A DNA stretch of 64,000 bases from Azolla caroliniana. Taxonomy: Eukaryota > Polypodiophyta. Numbering within the stretch: position 1 is the first letter of the stretch; every line of letters begins with the position of its first letter. Below the pieces are notes generated by a model. The model was not told where the DNA came from. It saw only the letters and a program-made list of their open reading frames with translations, and did no database searches. Shown here piece by piece: positions 48,001 through 59,866 of the stretch. The position numbers were made by a program, and so were the translations under genes. The stretch covers positions 33,728,001 to 33,792,000 of the forward strand of contig JBHGNT010000001.1 in the NCBI GenBank assembly GCA_043228905.1, written 5' to 3'.

Positions 48001-51000
48001 GTTCTTGTAAATAGCAAGAAGTTTCAGAAGCATTTACTTAGTATCACACACCCATTTAAATTTGGCAACTCTTTGTTAAAAAGCTGCTGTCCATCTTTTT
48101 TCAAGTATCTAATACAAACCTTTTGCTGTCATAAATTACTGGATACACAGGGGATCCCTCAATAATATGTAAAAACTTCTTCAGTTTTGTATCACTCTGC
48201 AGCAAAGAAGAAACAGATTTACAAGAGATATAGCCTTAGAAAAGCATTCCGTATTTTATATATTGTAAACATCCTTACTTTATAGAATTCCATTAGTTCC
48301 TCTGCTGTGTATTCTTTTGTCTGCAGACATTGAGGTCTCAGTAATTTGGTCATGTTCGATTAGTAAAAGCTGTGGATGAGTTCGGGAAGTGCAAATTTTA
48401 CCTGTTTAAGAGGAATGAATCTGATATCTGAAGGAGGTAATGCCTGAAACAAAATATTTTCTTAAGCTTCAGCTGTGTTAAAATAATAAAGCCTCATTTA
48501 AAAAAAACTATATAACTCTATGGCACATGCCTCGTATGAAAATGGTCCTACTAATGTATCCAAATCATGAGTACCAATAGCAACTAGTGTTCTTCGCCTA
48601 CAAAAGTAAACAGAGACACATAAGACAGAAAATTTAGAATTTGAGCCACAATTAAAAAATTTGTTTATTTTAACAAAGTTGCGTAGTACTTTGATGAGAA
48701 AATGGAAGCAGAATGGAAATAAGACTTTCAACAATTAGGCAAGGAACATAAACATATAACTATGATTATTAATGAAAATATATTACTGAAACATGACAAT
48801 TTGTTACTTTTGTTGACATAAAGCACAGGATATATTTTACTAGTAATATTACGAGAGAAGAAAAGACTCTATACATATATTAGAATGAGAAATAGAGTTA
48901 TATGCAAATTTATTTATTTATTTTCTTGGGGTAGGGGCATGGACGGACCATGGGATGTGAAATTGACAAATACCTATAAGTGCATCTAATAAGTTACTGA
49001 GACACACTAAGAAATGCATGGACTGATAAAAACATACCCTGAGAAGTAGCTACTGCATTAAGTAAGCATTACGTCAAACTAAATTCCAACCTCATGCAGA
49101 AAGTTTCAAATTTACAATTACCTGCAAAGATTCTGATGTAGCTTATCTTGCAAGTCTATGAAGCTGTTATATCGTGCTTCATCAAAGGTAATTCCTCTCA
49201 AGATAGCACAAACTACAAAAGGCCTTATCAAGGCTGTCTGCAAGAAGAAAAAAGTCCACATTTAAACAGAGTTAAGACATGCACGCATAGGGAAACTAAA
49301 TAAATAATCGGTAGGGCTCTTCCAGAAAAAGATAAATCCAAAAAACTATTCAAAGCAAACTCAGGTTATTTGAGTGAGGACAAATTATTTTTCAAGTTAA
49401 GCTGAGAAGAATATGAGATCAATTTTTAATCGAACATGACCAAATTACTGAGATCTCAATGTCTGAAGACAAATTATTTTCAAACAAAGGCATCAAAAGA
49501 ATGCTGCTTGAAGAAGCATAATAAAATGTACAGAAAGACCTTAAAAATAAAGGGAAACAATTTTTATGTTAACGACCATGTAATTACCTCTGCCTTTACT
49601 TGCACCTTAACCAAAGATGCAGATGACATATCACAGACATGAAATCTTGGAACCTGCTCCATCTCTTTAAATATGCGGAGGGATCTGGCAAGGCCTTCAA
49701 GACTGAGTAGATCATACCTAGAAGCAATAAACAGGAGAATATTGTGGATTATGAATTCCCAAGAGGAAGAAATAAAGCTGTTCACATCATTACAGGCAAT
49801 TGATTATTATAGAAGCCAAGTCCTCAATCAGATCATATTTTAAATAGATTACCGGAAGAACCTCATCTCATTATTTTTGAAGCAAGTCATATCAGCTTGT
49901 AGCTAAACATATTATTGCAAGTACATCCCTATGATATGATAACCAATAATAGAACCTACATAAATATTCTATGAATGCTTTCTCCAGCACACTACGGTTG
50001 ACAGGAGAATATTGTGGATTATGAATTCCCAAGAGGAAGAAATAAAGCTGTTCACATCATTACAGGCAATTGATTATTATAGAAGCCAAGTCCTCAATCA
50101 GATCATATTTTAAATAGATTACCGGAAGAACCTCATCTCATTATTTTTGAAGCAAGTCATATCAGCTTGTAGCTAAACATATTATCGCAAGTACATCCCT
50201 ATGATATGATAACCAATAATAGAACCTAGATAAATATTCTATGAATGCTTTCTCCAGCACACTATGGTTGACACATATTTCTTCAGCTCAGATCCTTAGT
50301 TAAGGTCAATGATACCTGTTTGCTGGAATCTCAATTTTGTAAATAATCTCTTCACCTTCCTCAGCTTCCTCATCAAGATGCTTTTCCTTTCGTACGATGG
50401 CCTTCTCTGTAGTCTAGACCACCAAACATATCTAATCTTAGCAGTTGTAGTATATGATTGAATCCTTTCCAAGAAATATATTAATGCATTCTTACGATAT
50501 CATCCAGCTCAATTCCAAAGTCGAAGCAAAGTTCATCAAATTCGTCATCAGCTATACATTTAACAGTATCAATCCAAAGTAATATTAGAATAATTGATTT
50601 GATTAGAAGAAAAACATAGCAAAAAGTCATTTCTAAGTCACCGTATTTTATATTTTCTTATTCTTAATGCACACTAGAACCAATACATCATCACATTTCT
50701 ACCATCATATGACATGGGAAAGATATTATAATGTTTCTACCAGATTTCGATCAGATTAAATGTTTACAAAATCATTCAAATAAAGCAGATCATTATAGAC
50801 ACAAATATTTTCGAAACCTCTGGATACAAAATAAGATTATGATAGGTGAATATCTAAACAATGAATCCAATAAAAACATGGCCACTGTTATGTGTTGTAA
50901 ATAAATAAATCTTCTTGAATGGTTAATTTCTCTGAATACAAAACAAGATGATGATAGGTGTATATCTAAACAATGAATCCAATAAAAACATGGCCACTGT

Positions 51001-53030
51001 TATGTGTTGTAAATAAATAAATCTTCTCGTATGGCTAAAGGATTTTATAGGAGCAATTCACTTATAGTTTTAGCAACCAATATGGTATCAACTATTTGAC
51101 GTTTTGATGTCTCATCAATAATGATATCAGTGTTTACTCCCATAACAAAATCAATTTCCTTCATTTCAGGGAGTTCATTGGGAGCCTAAACTCACCTAAA
51201 TCAACCAGGGTCATTTAAGAATCCAAGAAGTTCTAGCACAGGATCATAATCATGTACTCGCAGAGTGGATCATCAAAATGTAAAAAGACAACTTCTTTCA
51301 CATTGTATGTTTGAAGTAGGTGCTGGTGAACCTCCAATACACACACACACACACACAATGCAACCCTATTGGCAGATATTCAAGGAACATGCAGAAGATA
51401 TGGCACACGGCCATTGTAGTGGGCAAAAGACTCTGGATACATGATTCTAATGCAACATTTTGAGTTCCCTGAGATGTGTGATAGCTATTTCCAATGTCTG
51501 GTAGCATCACCTTGATCTGTACCCCCAATTTGGGAGAAACTCTCTATCAGGTCTTGTTGATTGAGGGGCATTTTGATTATCATGCCAGAGAGTGATGATA
51601 GGGTCAGAAGGAGTGGAGGTTGTAATGCAATTAGTCATATGAAATCAACAATTAGTTGCATGAAACCATTCCAGCTGAACTTGTGTTGGACATAATTATG
51701 TCTAGTAGATCTCAAAACAGATAATGCCCAAGTCCAAGATTCATAGGTATGCTCAGGAATCACATGATGTAATGAATAAACACAAAACAGAACAAAATGA
51801 AAGAGGGGACAAGGAATTTGCGTGGTTCAGCAAGCTGCCTACTTAACTATTTCCACAAAGAAGGTTATAAGTGTAACATAAAAAAAAAACTCAATGTCAC
51901 TTCCCTGAATAACATGATGGTTTTCAATGTCACTTAAAGAGACTTATTTGATAATATCAGAAGCACCCAAGAAAACAATTTCCTCTGAAATCATTCCTTC
52001 TTTGGTGTTCAAGATGCAGCAGCCACTTGTTTAACATGCAAATAGACACTTGCCTGGCATGCAATGGTTCACCCCAATATTAACAAACATTTCGCGAAGT
52101 TTAGGAGTATTAATTAACATCAGCTGCATCACCACCACATATTGACGTGCAATACCATACGTTAGTCAGTTTTTGCTGGAGATTCGTTGCTAGAATATTG
52201 TCCATCTCCAGACAATCCCAAACATATCCTCACCAAAGTTGTCCAATTGAAGACTTTGGTCACTCAACTATTGTCTATTGGACCCACTACTAGAGCCAAG
52301 TTGGGCTATTAGAGGCATTTACAGCTCAGGAGTTAGGCTGTTACATCAACCAGCTAACTGAGGGTATTACTACCATTGAAGGTGCTACCATCGTTACTTT
52401 TTCTCATCATACCATCACTTGGATGACCCATGGGAGTACATCAAACAATTAGACCAAATCTTCCTGACTTTGGCCATTCAGCCACCTCCTAATTTTTTAT
52501 TTTCTCCTAATTTTTATTTGTAATGAGAACTGAAACTTGGGAGTAAATACCATTTCCGACCAGCACATCACTGTCCAAACCTGTTTCTTTACCAATTACT
52601 TCTGGCCGATTTGACCACTCAACTATACAGTATTCATTATTAAAACACGTAGGAACACGAAACTGCATTTGGAAGATCAATCAACTACTGAGTATCGTTT
52701 ATGCTTGATACAATTATATATACTCAAGTCCTGCAATGAGACCTAAAAGTGGGCATGCGTACCTCTATTTATAGTGATCAAGAGACACTACAACATTTGG
52801 AAGATCCCGTATTACGATTGAAAGAGTAAATATATACACATTTCCTAATCCAAACAAACATTTTGAAGATTCGGCATTTGGGGAAAACCACGGTTTACAC
52901 AATTCCTAATGCAAACGATTGCAAACAGAAGCAGCAAACAGAAAGGAAAAGAGAGGAAGTTGTAGAAATTACTGAGGGTATGCTGAAGAGCCTGGAAGAA
53001 ACGATCACGAACCACAGAAATGGTGGGCAT
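45002..53030 (-). CDS. FARSB: Phenylalanyl-tRNA synthetase beta subunit, cytosolic, 19 exons
   Basis: Exons in gene order: 53030-52973, 50551-50496, 50413-50316, 49717-49588, 49237-49122, 48597-48531, 48443-48402, 48320-48279, 48196-48120, 47987-47861, 46944-46777, 46702-46571, 46435-46325, 46166-46038, 45965-45891, 45812-45705, 45548-45453, 45360-45277, 45070-45002. They join without stops to 594 residues, the usual plant length. The protein pairs with the alpha subunit as (alpha-beta)2 to charge tRNA-Phe. Visible family blocks: start [29 protein letters not shown] (from 68); [26 protein letters not shown]; the B5 segment [20 protein letters not shown] (356 on); [11 protein letters not shown] (545); end [15 protein letters not shown]. 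No transit peptide is visible, and the sequence is the archaeal/eukaryotic beta type, not the single-chain organellar enzyme. The intron 48444-48530 is GC-AG; intron 1 is 2.4 kb. Confidence 0.97.
48444..48530 (-). other. GC-AG intron in FARSB
   Basis: On the minus strand, exon 6 ends TACGAG and the intron starts GCATGTGCC; it ends TTTCAG before GCATTACCTCC. Only this join gives the conserved SYEALPP. The nearby GT (four bases on) would break the frame. Length is 87 bp. Confidence 0.85.
49731..50270. repeat. 270-bp tandem duplication in FARSB intron 3
   Basis: Units 49731-49999/50000 and 50001-50270 start ACAGGAGAATATTGTGGATT and appear to differ at about three positions (for example TATTGCA/TATCGCA, CCTACAT/CCTAGAT, CTACGG/CTATGG). 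The first unit begins just upstream of the exon 4 acceptor but does not duplicate coding sequence. Confidence 0.96.
50821..51044. repeat. 112-bp tandem duplication in FARSB intron 1
   Basis: Two units share ATCTAAACAATGAATCCAAT and CATGGCCACTGTTATGTGTT and start near 50821 and 50933. The rest of the 2.4-kb intron (to 52972) has a (CA)9 run at about 51341-51358 and nothing else I recognise. Confidence 0.92.
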
Positions 53031-55346
53031 GGTGACGATTACGTTTACTTATACAGCAGCGTGAGGGAGAGAATGTGTGTGTGTGTGTGAATATATAATG
53101 GCCAAGCAAATTTATATATCAGGCAGAGTCTTCTTCATCTAGGGTCTGTGAGACACACAGATCACTAAAATAACATATTAACAGCCTTCCTTACACATGA
53201 GAGACAGAGAGACAGAGACAGACACAGAGAGAGTCTGTACCCTTTAGGCTTTCCATAATTACCACCATACCCCCCTCCATCAATAGAGTACCCTAAACCT
53301 AAATATTGAAGACCATTAGGGTACTCTATTGATGTAGGGGGGTATGGTGGTAATTATGAGAGACATGAGAGAGACGGAGAGACAGAGTTTGTACCCTTTA
53401 GGCTTTCCATAATTACCACCATACCCCCCTCCATCAATAGAGTACCCTAAACCTAAATTTCCAAGACCATTAGGCACATCCTAGTGTTTGACACCTTTGA
53501 TCAATCCCTGCTATGGATCTATTTGTACCATGCCAAGGCGCTCTCCTCTTTACTTAATCATCAAGATAGCAATTATGGATACATATATTTGAGCTTGTAA
53601 TACCCAGACCACATATTCAATTCCTTGTGCCTTCATCATCATAAGGAACTAAATTAATGTAGGCCTCTTAGGTTCTCTTCTTTCGACTTGGATTATTGTC
53701 GAGTGTATTATTTTCAGCTCAAGCCAATATGGTTGCTTCAAATTCCCTTTCTATCTCGATCACCCCAGATGCAAAAGTAATAAATAAAATAGCTTTGGTT
53801 AATTCATGGGCTTTTAGATTCCTTTGCCTTGAATTTTTGCTCCCATGTAGTATTGGCATTGTGTACTTCTACACTTAGAAACCTCTCTACATGCTATGAA
53901 TGATAATATCACTAGTGTTTCCAATTACCTTTATTTCCAAGCTTATACTCGCATAAGCCTATTAGATTTGCAAACAACTTTAAAGTGGAGCGAATACAAG
54001 TTTGGAAGGTGGAATTTTGTGAGGGATGTTGGTAAATGCTATCATTTAAGGAAATGATTTAGTGCATGTTCCATATACATGCAATCCCAAAGTGCAATAA
54101 AATGTGTCTACATGGACATACCAAGTTCCTTGTAACACCACCATCATTTGCACTTACCCCTACACACATCTATGGCTAAACAAGACAAACATGACTTTTT
54201 GGAATAAATCGGACACGAATCTCCATAAACACATGCCAAGTTAGTATGGGGAAGCCAAGTGTTTGTGGGGCATAATGTAATGACTTGCAACAAGGAGAAA
54301 AACATATCAAATGAAAAGGAAAGTTTGGCTTGTTCATTTCCACTGTTACCATAAACAATAACATTGCTAAATTTGCAAGGTCAAGTAAAAGCATGATTTC
54401 AATAAAAATTGCAAAATCAAGTAAATGACACAAAATGTTATTCAATCCGGATATAGATAGTGTCTATTGGTAAGTTTCCACCAAGCATGAAATGTTGCAA
54501 ATTCTCACTCAAACAACCTCAAGTAAAAGATGCTAACATATAAAGTGATTGAGAAAAGTATAATAAGCTACAATAAAAAACTAAGAGCATTATATGATAG
54601 TTCACAATTACCCACATGTTTCAAATGCATCAACAATGATCATACTCTTATCTTCTCTACCCATTTTGATAATATAACATAGTTATAAGGAACCAACAAA
54701 CAATCCTATCTACCCATTATGACTACTTCCCCCGATATTTTACCCTAGAGTCAAAATCCTAAGGTACGAATCATGTTCCCTAGCATTCAAATGTTTATTC
54801 CTCAAGCCCCTTTCTCCTATGTGCAAACAATTTCCATTTCTTTCTCTCCTATTTGTTAACATTACTGGTACATCATCTCAAGGTCAAATATTCTCAGGGA
54901 TGATTGAAACATTCAACCCTTCGGTAGACCCACACGATTTATTCATAAAAGTTACAACCATCAAAAATCTGAACCAGACTGATTCATATATGATGTAACA
55001 TCTCAACACATTTTGTGTGACCCATTCCTAAATATTCATGCTATCTACATTCTAACTGAAAAGTCAGGGTTTCCTACTCTTGACATTCTCTAATTGTATA
55101 ACTCGGGAGAACACACTATTCTAATACATGCTTCTCAGAGAATGATGGTTGTGGAATTTTCCTTAAAGCTTCTATCCCAACGTATTCATGGGGAAATTGT
55201 TGATGATTTCCTTTTTCTTTTCGAAAACCAGGGCTTTGTAGCAACTGTACAAAAATCCATCAGAATTACTGTTTGGCTTAATTCTGACTGATGCATTCAG
55301 ACAGTGCAGCAACTTGAATACCAACGGCACAATCTCAAAAATGTTC
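53031..55346. other. Intergenic: FARSB upstream region to Tat-SF1-like 3' end
   Basis: The first 100 bases upstream of the FARSB ATG contain a GT run (about 53077-53089) and GA-rich repeats (53195-53235), probably leader or promoter. The inverted-repeat array at 53234-53465 follows. From 53.5 to 55.3 kb only short ORFs without motifs are present. Confidence 0.55.
53234..53465. repeat. Direct/inverted/direct repeat array forming a 43-bp hairpin
   Basis: The arm 53254-53296 pairs with 53316-53358 at 42 of 43 positions around a 19-base loop. A third copy, in the same orientation as the first, lies at 53408-53450, inside a direct repeat with a 154-bp offset that starts near 53234. The order is therefore A, inverted A, A. 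Arms begin CATAATTACCACCATACCCC and end GAGTACCCTAA. It lies 205-435 bp upstream of the FARSB start codon. Confidence 0.95.
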
Positions 55347-58300
55347 TCAATCTGCTTCAAGTTCAGCACCAAAGTTCTCTAATCTTCTTTCCTCATCTGC
55401 AGCATCCATTTCAGCATAGTTAACAAGCCCATCATCCTCGACAGCTTCTACTTGTTTACCTCCAAACCTACAACAATATACTAGCAAAGTCATGACTCAT
55501 CACATTTGCAAAATGGAACTTTCCATATGAAGCACACAATTTACCATCGTCCATTCATGCGCTCAATGCACTTTAACCCGCTTTGTCTATCTTTGAATTT
55601 CACCATCACAACTCCTTCGGAGCTGTTTTTGTATACCTGCATAGTTCACCTGAATCAGTAGAAGGATTGATTTGCAATGCCAAATGCAACAGACCTAAGT
55701 GAATTCTACAATGAAGAGAAGCCAATTTAGGAGAGACTTATACGCTTTACCTTCAGTCTCTCTAAAGGACCAAGTTTGACACATTCTTCAGTAACATCAG
55801 CCTCCAAGTCTGCCAGTGTGTTTGGATCTGACTGCACATCCACACGAAAGGTAGAAAAGAAGGGGCCTATGTTAATCAACACTGTAACTTATAATATAAG
55901 CTTCCTCATGAACCATCTACTTTTTCATTAATCCCAAAAGCTTCTACTTTAATTTGCAAGAGTATTTCTTGGTGTTGATCACAAATAAGACTAAATAATG
56001 CATGATCATTATTCAATCTTCAGCATATATTCAGCCTTTACCATCAATTCTTCTTGTGTAAACATGTTTTTCAACAGAACACTCATTGCTGTTCTCTTCT
56101 TGGCATCATCGAAGCCACCTAGAAAATTGTGCATTCATTGTATTAAGCATGATAAACTAAAAGATAGTGCACTTTTAAGCATAAAAAAGAACAACACTAT
56201 AACGCAATGGCATTACCCCAACCAAGGGCTTTTTGCTCTGCATACTTCAACTTTTTCTTTTTCTGTTTATTGGCTTCCTTCTTAATGAAGACACTGCCTG
56301 CAATATCCAACACATATTTTGACAGGGAAATCACAAGTTATGCAGGATAATGTGAGAATAATAATACTGATGCAGTGGAGACTCATTAAAGATCACCTCT
56401 TTGTTCAAACTTTGCCTGGCTGACAGACATTAATTGTTTGTCACCAGGCCGAAAAGGTGCTCCATCCAGAAGCTTAATTGCCAGGTCTACAGAAGGCTCC
56501 TACAATCAACAAAAAACCACTTATCACTCAATTGTTATCCATGTAAAACCTCTTAGGATATTCAATACACCTTCATTAGGATTTTCGAAGTATTAAATCC
56601 CACCTTTAAGTATGTCACAAGTGCATCTCCTTTCAAAACATTTGTTTGTTTGTCAGCATACAGTTTTATTTTCGGTTTCTTCGTGTCTGGATCCTCCTTA
56701 ATAATGCCACACTTTGAAAACACTTCCGCAACCTGCAATATAATGCTTTTCTAGATTTTAAAAGATAGGTCCAATCCTGCAGAAGGATTAACAAAGCTAT
56801 TGCCCATGGCAAATTCTTGATATCTTGCTATGCTAATTAATAAAAAAATGCCTTGCTATTCTAAGCCTGAACCATAAAGCTATCTTTTGTATTTCACCAT
56901 TTTGTTATGTCTGCTTTTATGTCTTTTCAGGGAGACAAAAGCTCTCAGGAACTACTTTGATAGAGAATGAAAAATGGATTGCTCGCTCTAATTTTCTGGA
57001 TGCCAACCATAATACATTCAAGATTCATCCAAAATCCAGGAAATCTCTCATGTGGCTATAACTTAACCTAGGAAAGCTAGCATTATAACGAAGTGACATA
57101 ATTACTGGCTTGCAAATTACTCAGACACCTGATAGGAACACTGTTTGAACAATACCAACATTAATTATCCACTTTAGTCATACACACTTCTAGGTATATC
57201 AAGATTAAATAGAAGGATAGAAATTGTAGACTAGACGGTCTCATAAAAAGCTTAAGAATATAAAGAATATTACAAAAGTGGCACACCAACAATTGATAAT
57301 AACTCTGGCTTTTTATTGCATCATTATACATATACCACACTTTAATATTAACTTCAAACAGAACTTACACCAAATATGAAACAGTTCAATCAAAAGTTGA
57401 TAACAAACAACCAAATTTATTCATGGAATCTAAAACTCAGTAATTGGATACCTCTTCAGAAGTCACATCAGTTGGTAGTCCAGTTACATATACATGAGTG
57501 TTAATTTTTAACTCAAACCAACCCTCGGGGTTATTATTTGGCTGTTTTGCCACTTCCTGCAAAATGCACAAGGATATGAAACTCATAAAACACAGTAACC
57601 AACTATCTTAGAAAAACTATAACACAAGCAAACCACATATACTATTGTAATCTTTGCAAACTAAAGATCAGAAACGCACAAAATTTCCAAAAATAAATAA
57701 ATAAAAGCAGCTCAATTTGAAACCCAAGAAATTGCACAGGCATATGTATTTTGTGTGATAAAGAGTATGTAAACACCCATATTGTTTTCAAACATTGTAG
57801 GTGTACATTTCAACCCCTCGCTTCCAGATACAAGTGACCTCTACCCCTCCAGCCCCCTTTTTTTAATACTTAAAAATAACAATTCATAACTCTAAATGCC
57901 TTCAGACACACTCATTAGTCTCTAAGATGGCCATTGTTCTTTGTAAGAAGGCGCCCTCTCCTCCATCTCTAGAATGAAAGTGTGTGATGATGAAATGGAA
58001 TTATCTACCCAAGTGAGTCAAGGGAATATCTTGAAAGCTTTGATTATAGCATCTTGATGTGTCTATACAGCCAAGCAAGTGTTCATCCCGTTTTGAATAC
58101 AAGATAATTTATTTGCCCTCACTGAAGAATTAGCAGATGTTCACACTCTACTTAGTGTCCCTCCTCTCCTCCTGCACCTGTGCTCTTCTCTACATCAAAC
58201 TGTCTAGAGTCTATTTTCTCTCTTTTTTCTGATATCACTTTTCTGTCACTTCTAACTCTTTGTTAACAATTTCTCTTACTCCTAGCAAACTTTGATCTAT

Positions 58301-59866
58301 AGACTTTTGAATGACAGTATCAATGAAAATTAAACAACTTAATAAAAGAAACCTCTGTAGCAACAAATTAAATGGAGGTTAAAGCTCAAGAAACACGCAT
58401 AGGAGATCAACACTTGCATTAAAAAAATTCACAGTTGCATCATATATTTTGTTGCAACAAGAGTGACTTGTTTGAACTGCTGGTGCATCTAATTATAAAA
58501 ATAATCAAAGAAACTATAATGATACTCACGTCTACTGATTTCCTTTTATTGTCAGATTTTAATTCCTGTGTCTCCTTTCCAACATCTTCTGATAATGTTG
58601 CACTCAAGGTTGGGAAAACTTCTTCTTCAACATCAAAAACCATCTCCTCAGCTCTATATATGGGAACCTCAGGAAGACATTCCCCCTGTCACGCATGTAA
58701 TTCAACTCATGAGCCCCATATGTCAACTCATCCTCAAACAGAAAGCCAACAACAAATCAAATCATCTACCTGAGGCACCCAAACTCTGCGAGCATGATTC
58801 CATCGGTATGTTGTTCCATCATCATCAGTGAATTCTTCTTCACCTTTAGGGGGTGATACAGGTGTATCAGTGCCATCAATTATCTCATTGTTTTTAGATC
58901 TTGAATCGACAAATGATGCAGCCACTGCTCCATGTTTTCCTGTTCTTGCTTTCAAGCGAGCAGCTTCTTCTTCTGCCTTCCTGATCTCTTCCTGCCACCT
59001 TATAAAGTCATCTTCTCCATCTCCTCTATCCAACACTTTCACTGCAGCATCATTTTGAACTGCATTTTCACTAGCGATGGCCGCATTTTCACTAGCAATG
59101 ACCGCATTTTGTGTATCATCTAGCTCATTTCTTTTAGCTAGTTTAGGGTTATTAATTATGACATATTTACTCAATTCATCAATTTCAGATAATGAAGACC
59201 ATTTATCTTTTCCATCTGCCCAAAGTAGAGAGCTGCTTGTCAGATAGCCTGATGCATAATGTTCTGCATTCCAAGAATAGAGATTAATACTTGCTGAAAA
59301 AGAAAGTCTAAAATCTAATTCTTACCGTAAAGTGAGCTTCTCAATTTAATTTAAATGAAGACAGGACAAATAAAGGGATAAAAGTAAATGCAGTCTCCAC
59401 AAATAATTACTAAAATATAACAGAACTAAAGCGCAGAAAGTAAAAAATGTAAGTGTGCACCAACAACCTATAAAAAGAAGCAATATAATTAGCTGCTAAG
59501 TATACATTTTAACTGACACCTTTATCAAAGCTCAAATATTGGCAACTAAGCTAAAATAAGCTAGTTACACACTGCAATATAATGTTCACAATAAAGTTTT
59601 TGAAATGGGAAGAGATCCTAAATTAATACAGCTTCAATGTTTACAAAGATATCAATGTAGTTGAAATTCATAAAGGTTAAATCAATAGGCTCTCAAAGTT
59701 ATTATATTTGCAAAGCTATTGAATAAAAAATAAATGTAAATAATAAATGTCTTTACGAAGGGATAAACTGCAATTCACCTTGTAGTTCATCTATAGTGTA
59801 GGGCCCATAGCTTTGTTGTTCGCCAAGAACATACCATTGTGCTTTCTGGTCTCCATTTCTTTCCAT
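55347..59866 (-). CDS. Tat-SF1/CUS2-like splicing factor with GYF, RRM and UHM domains, 11 exons
   Basis: Exons in gene order: 59866-59779, 59263-58770, 58685-58530, 57556-57452, 56732-56604, 56499-56397, 56297-56217, 56118-56042, 55831-55751, 55636-55545, 55467-55347; 508 residues, all phases consistent. Residues 10-56 form a GYF-like domain ([19 protein letters not shown] ... LLWADG). Then a charged coiled-coil-like stretch (about 95-125), the family signature [14 protein letters not shown] (from 172), RRM1 (about 257-345, [12 protein letters not shown]), a Lys-rich linker and RRM2 (about 405-485). RRM2 ends [17 protein letters not shown]; the R-x-F (R468, F470) marks a U2AF-homology motif. 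Human HTATSF1 and yeast Cus2 act in U2 snRNP/SF3b assembly; Arabidopsis ELF9 may be the counterpart. An acceptor-like CTAG lies one base before the ATG, so a leader intron, or a slightly longer N terminus, is possible. Confidence 0.95.

Noticed and set aside
53288-53303. Telomere-like CCCTAAACCTAAA in the hairpin loop region (also near 26910)
   Set aside because: Only two imperfect units; more likely chance or a telo-box motif than interstitial telomere.
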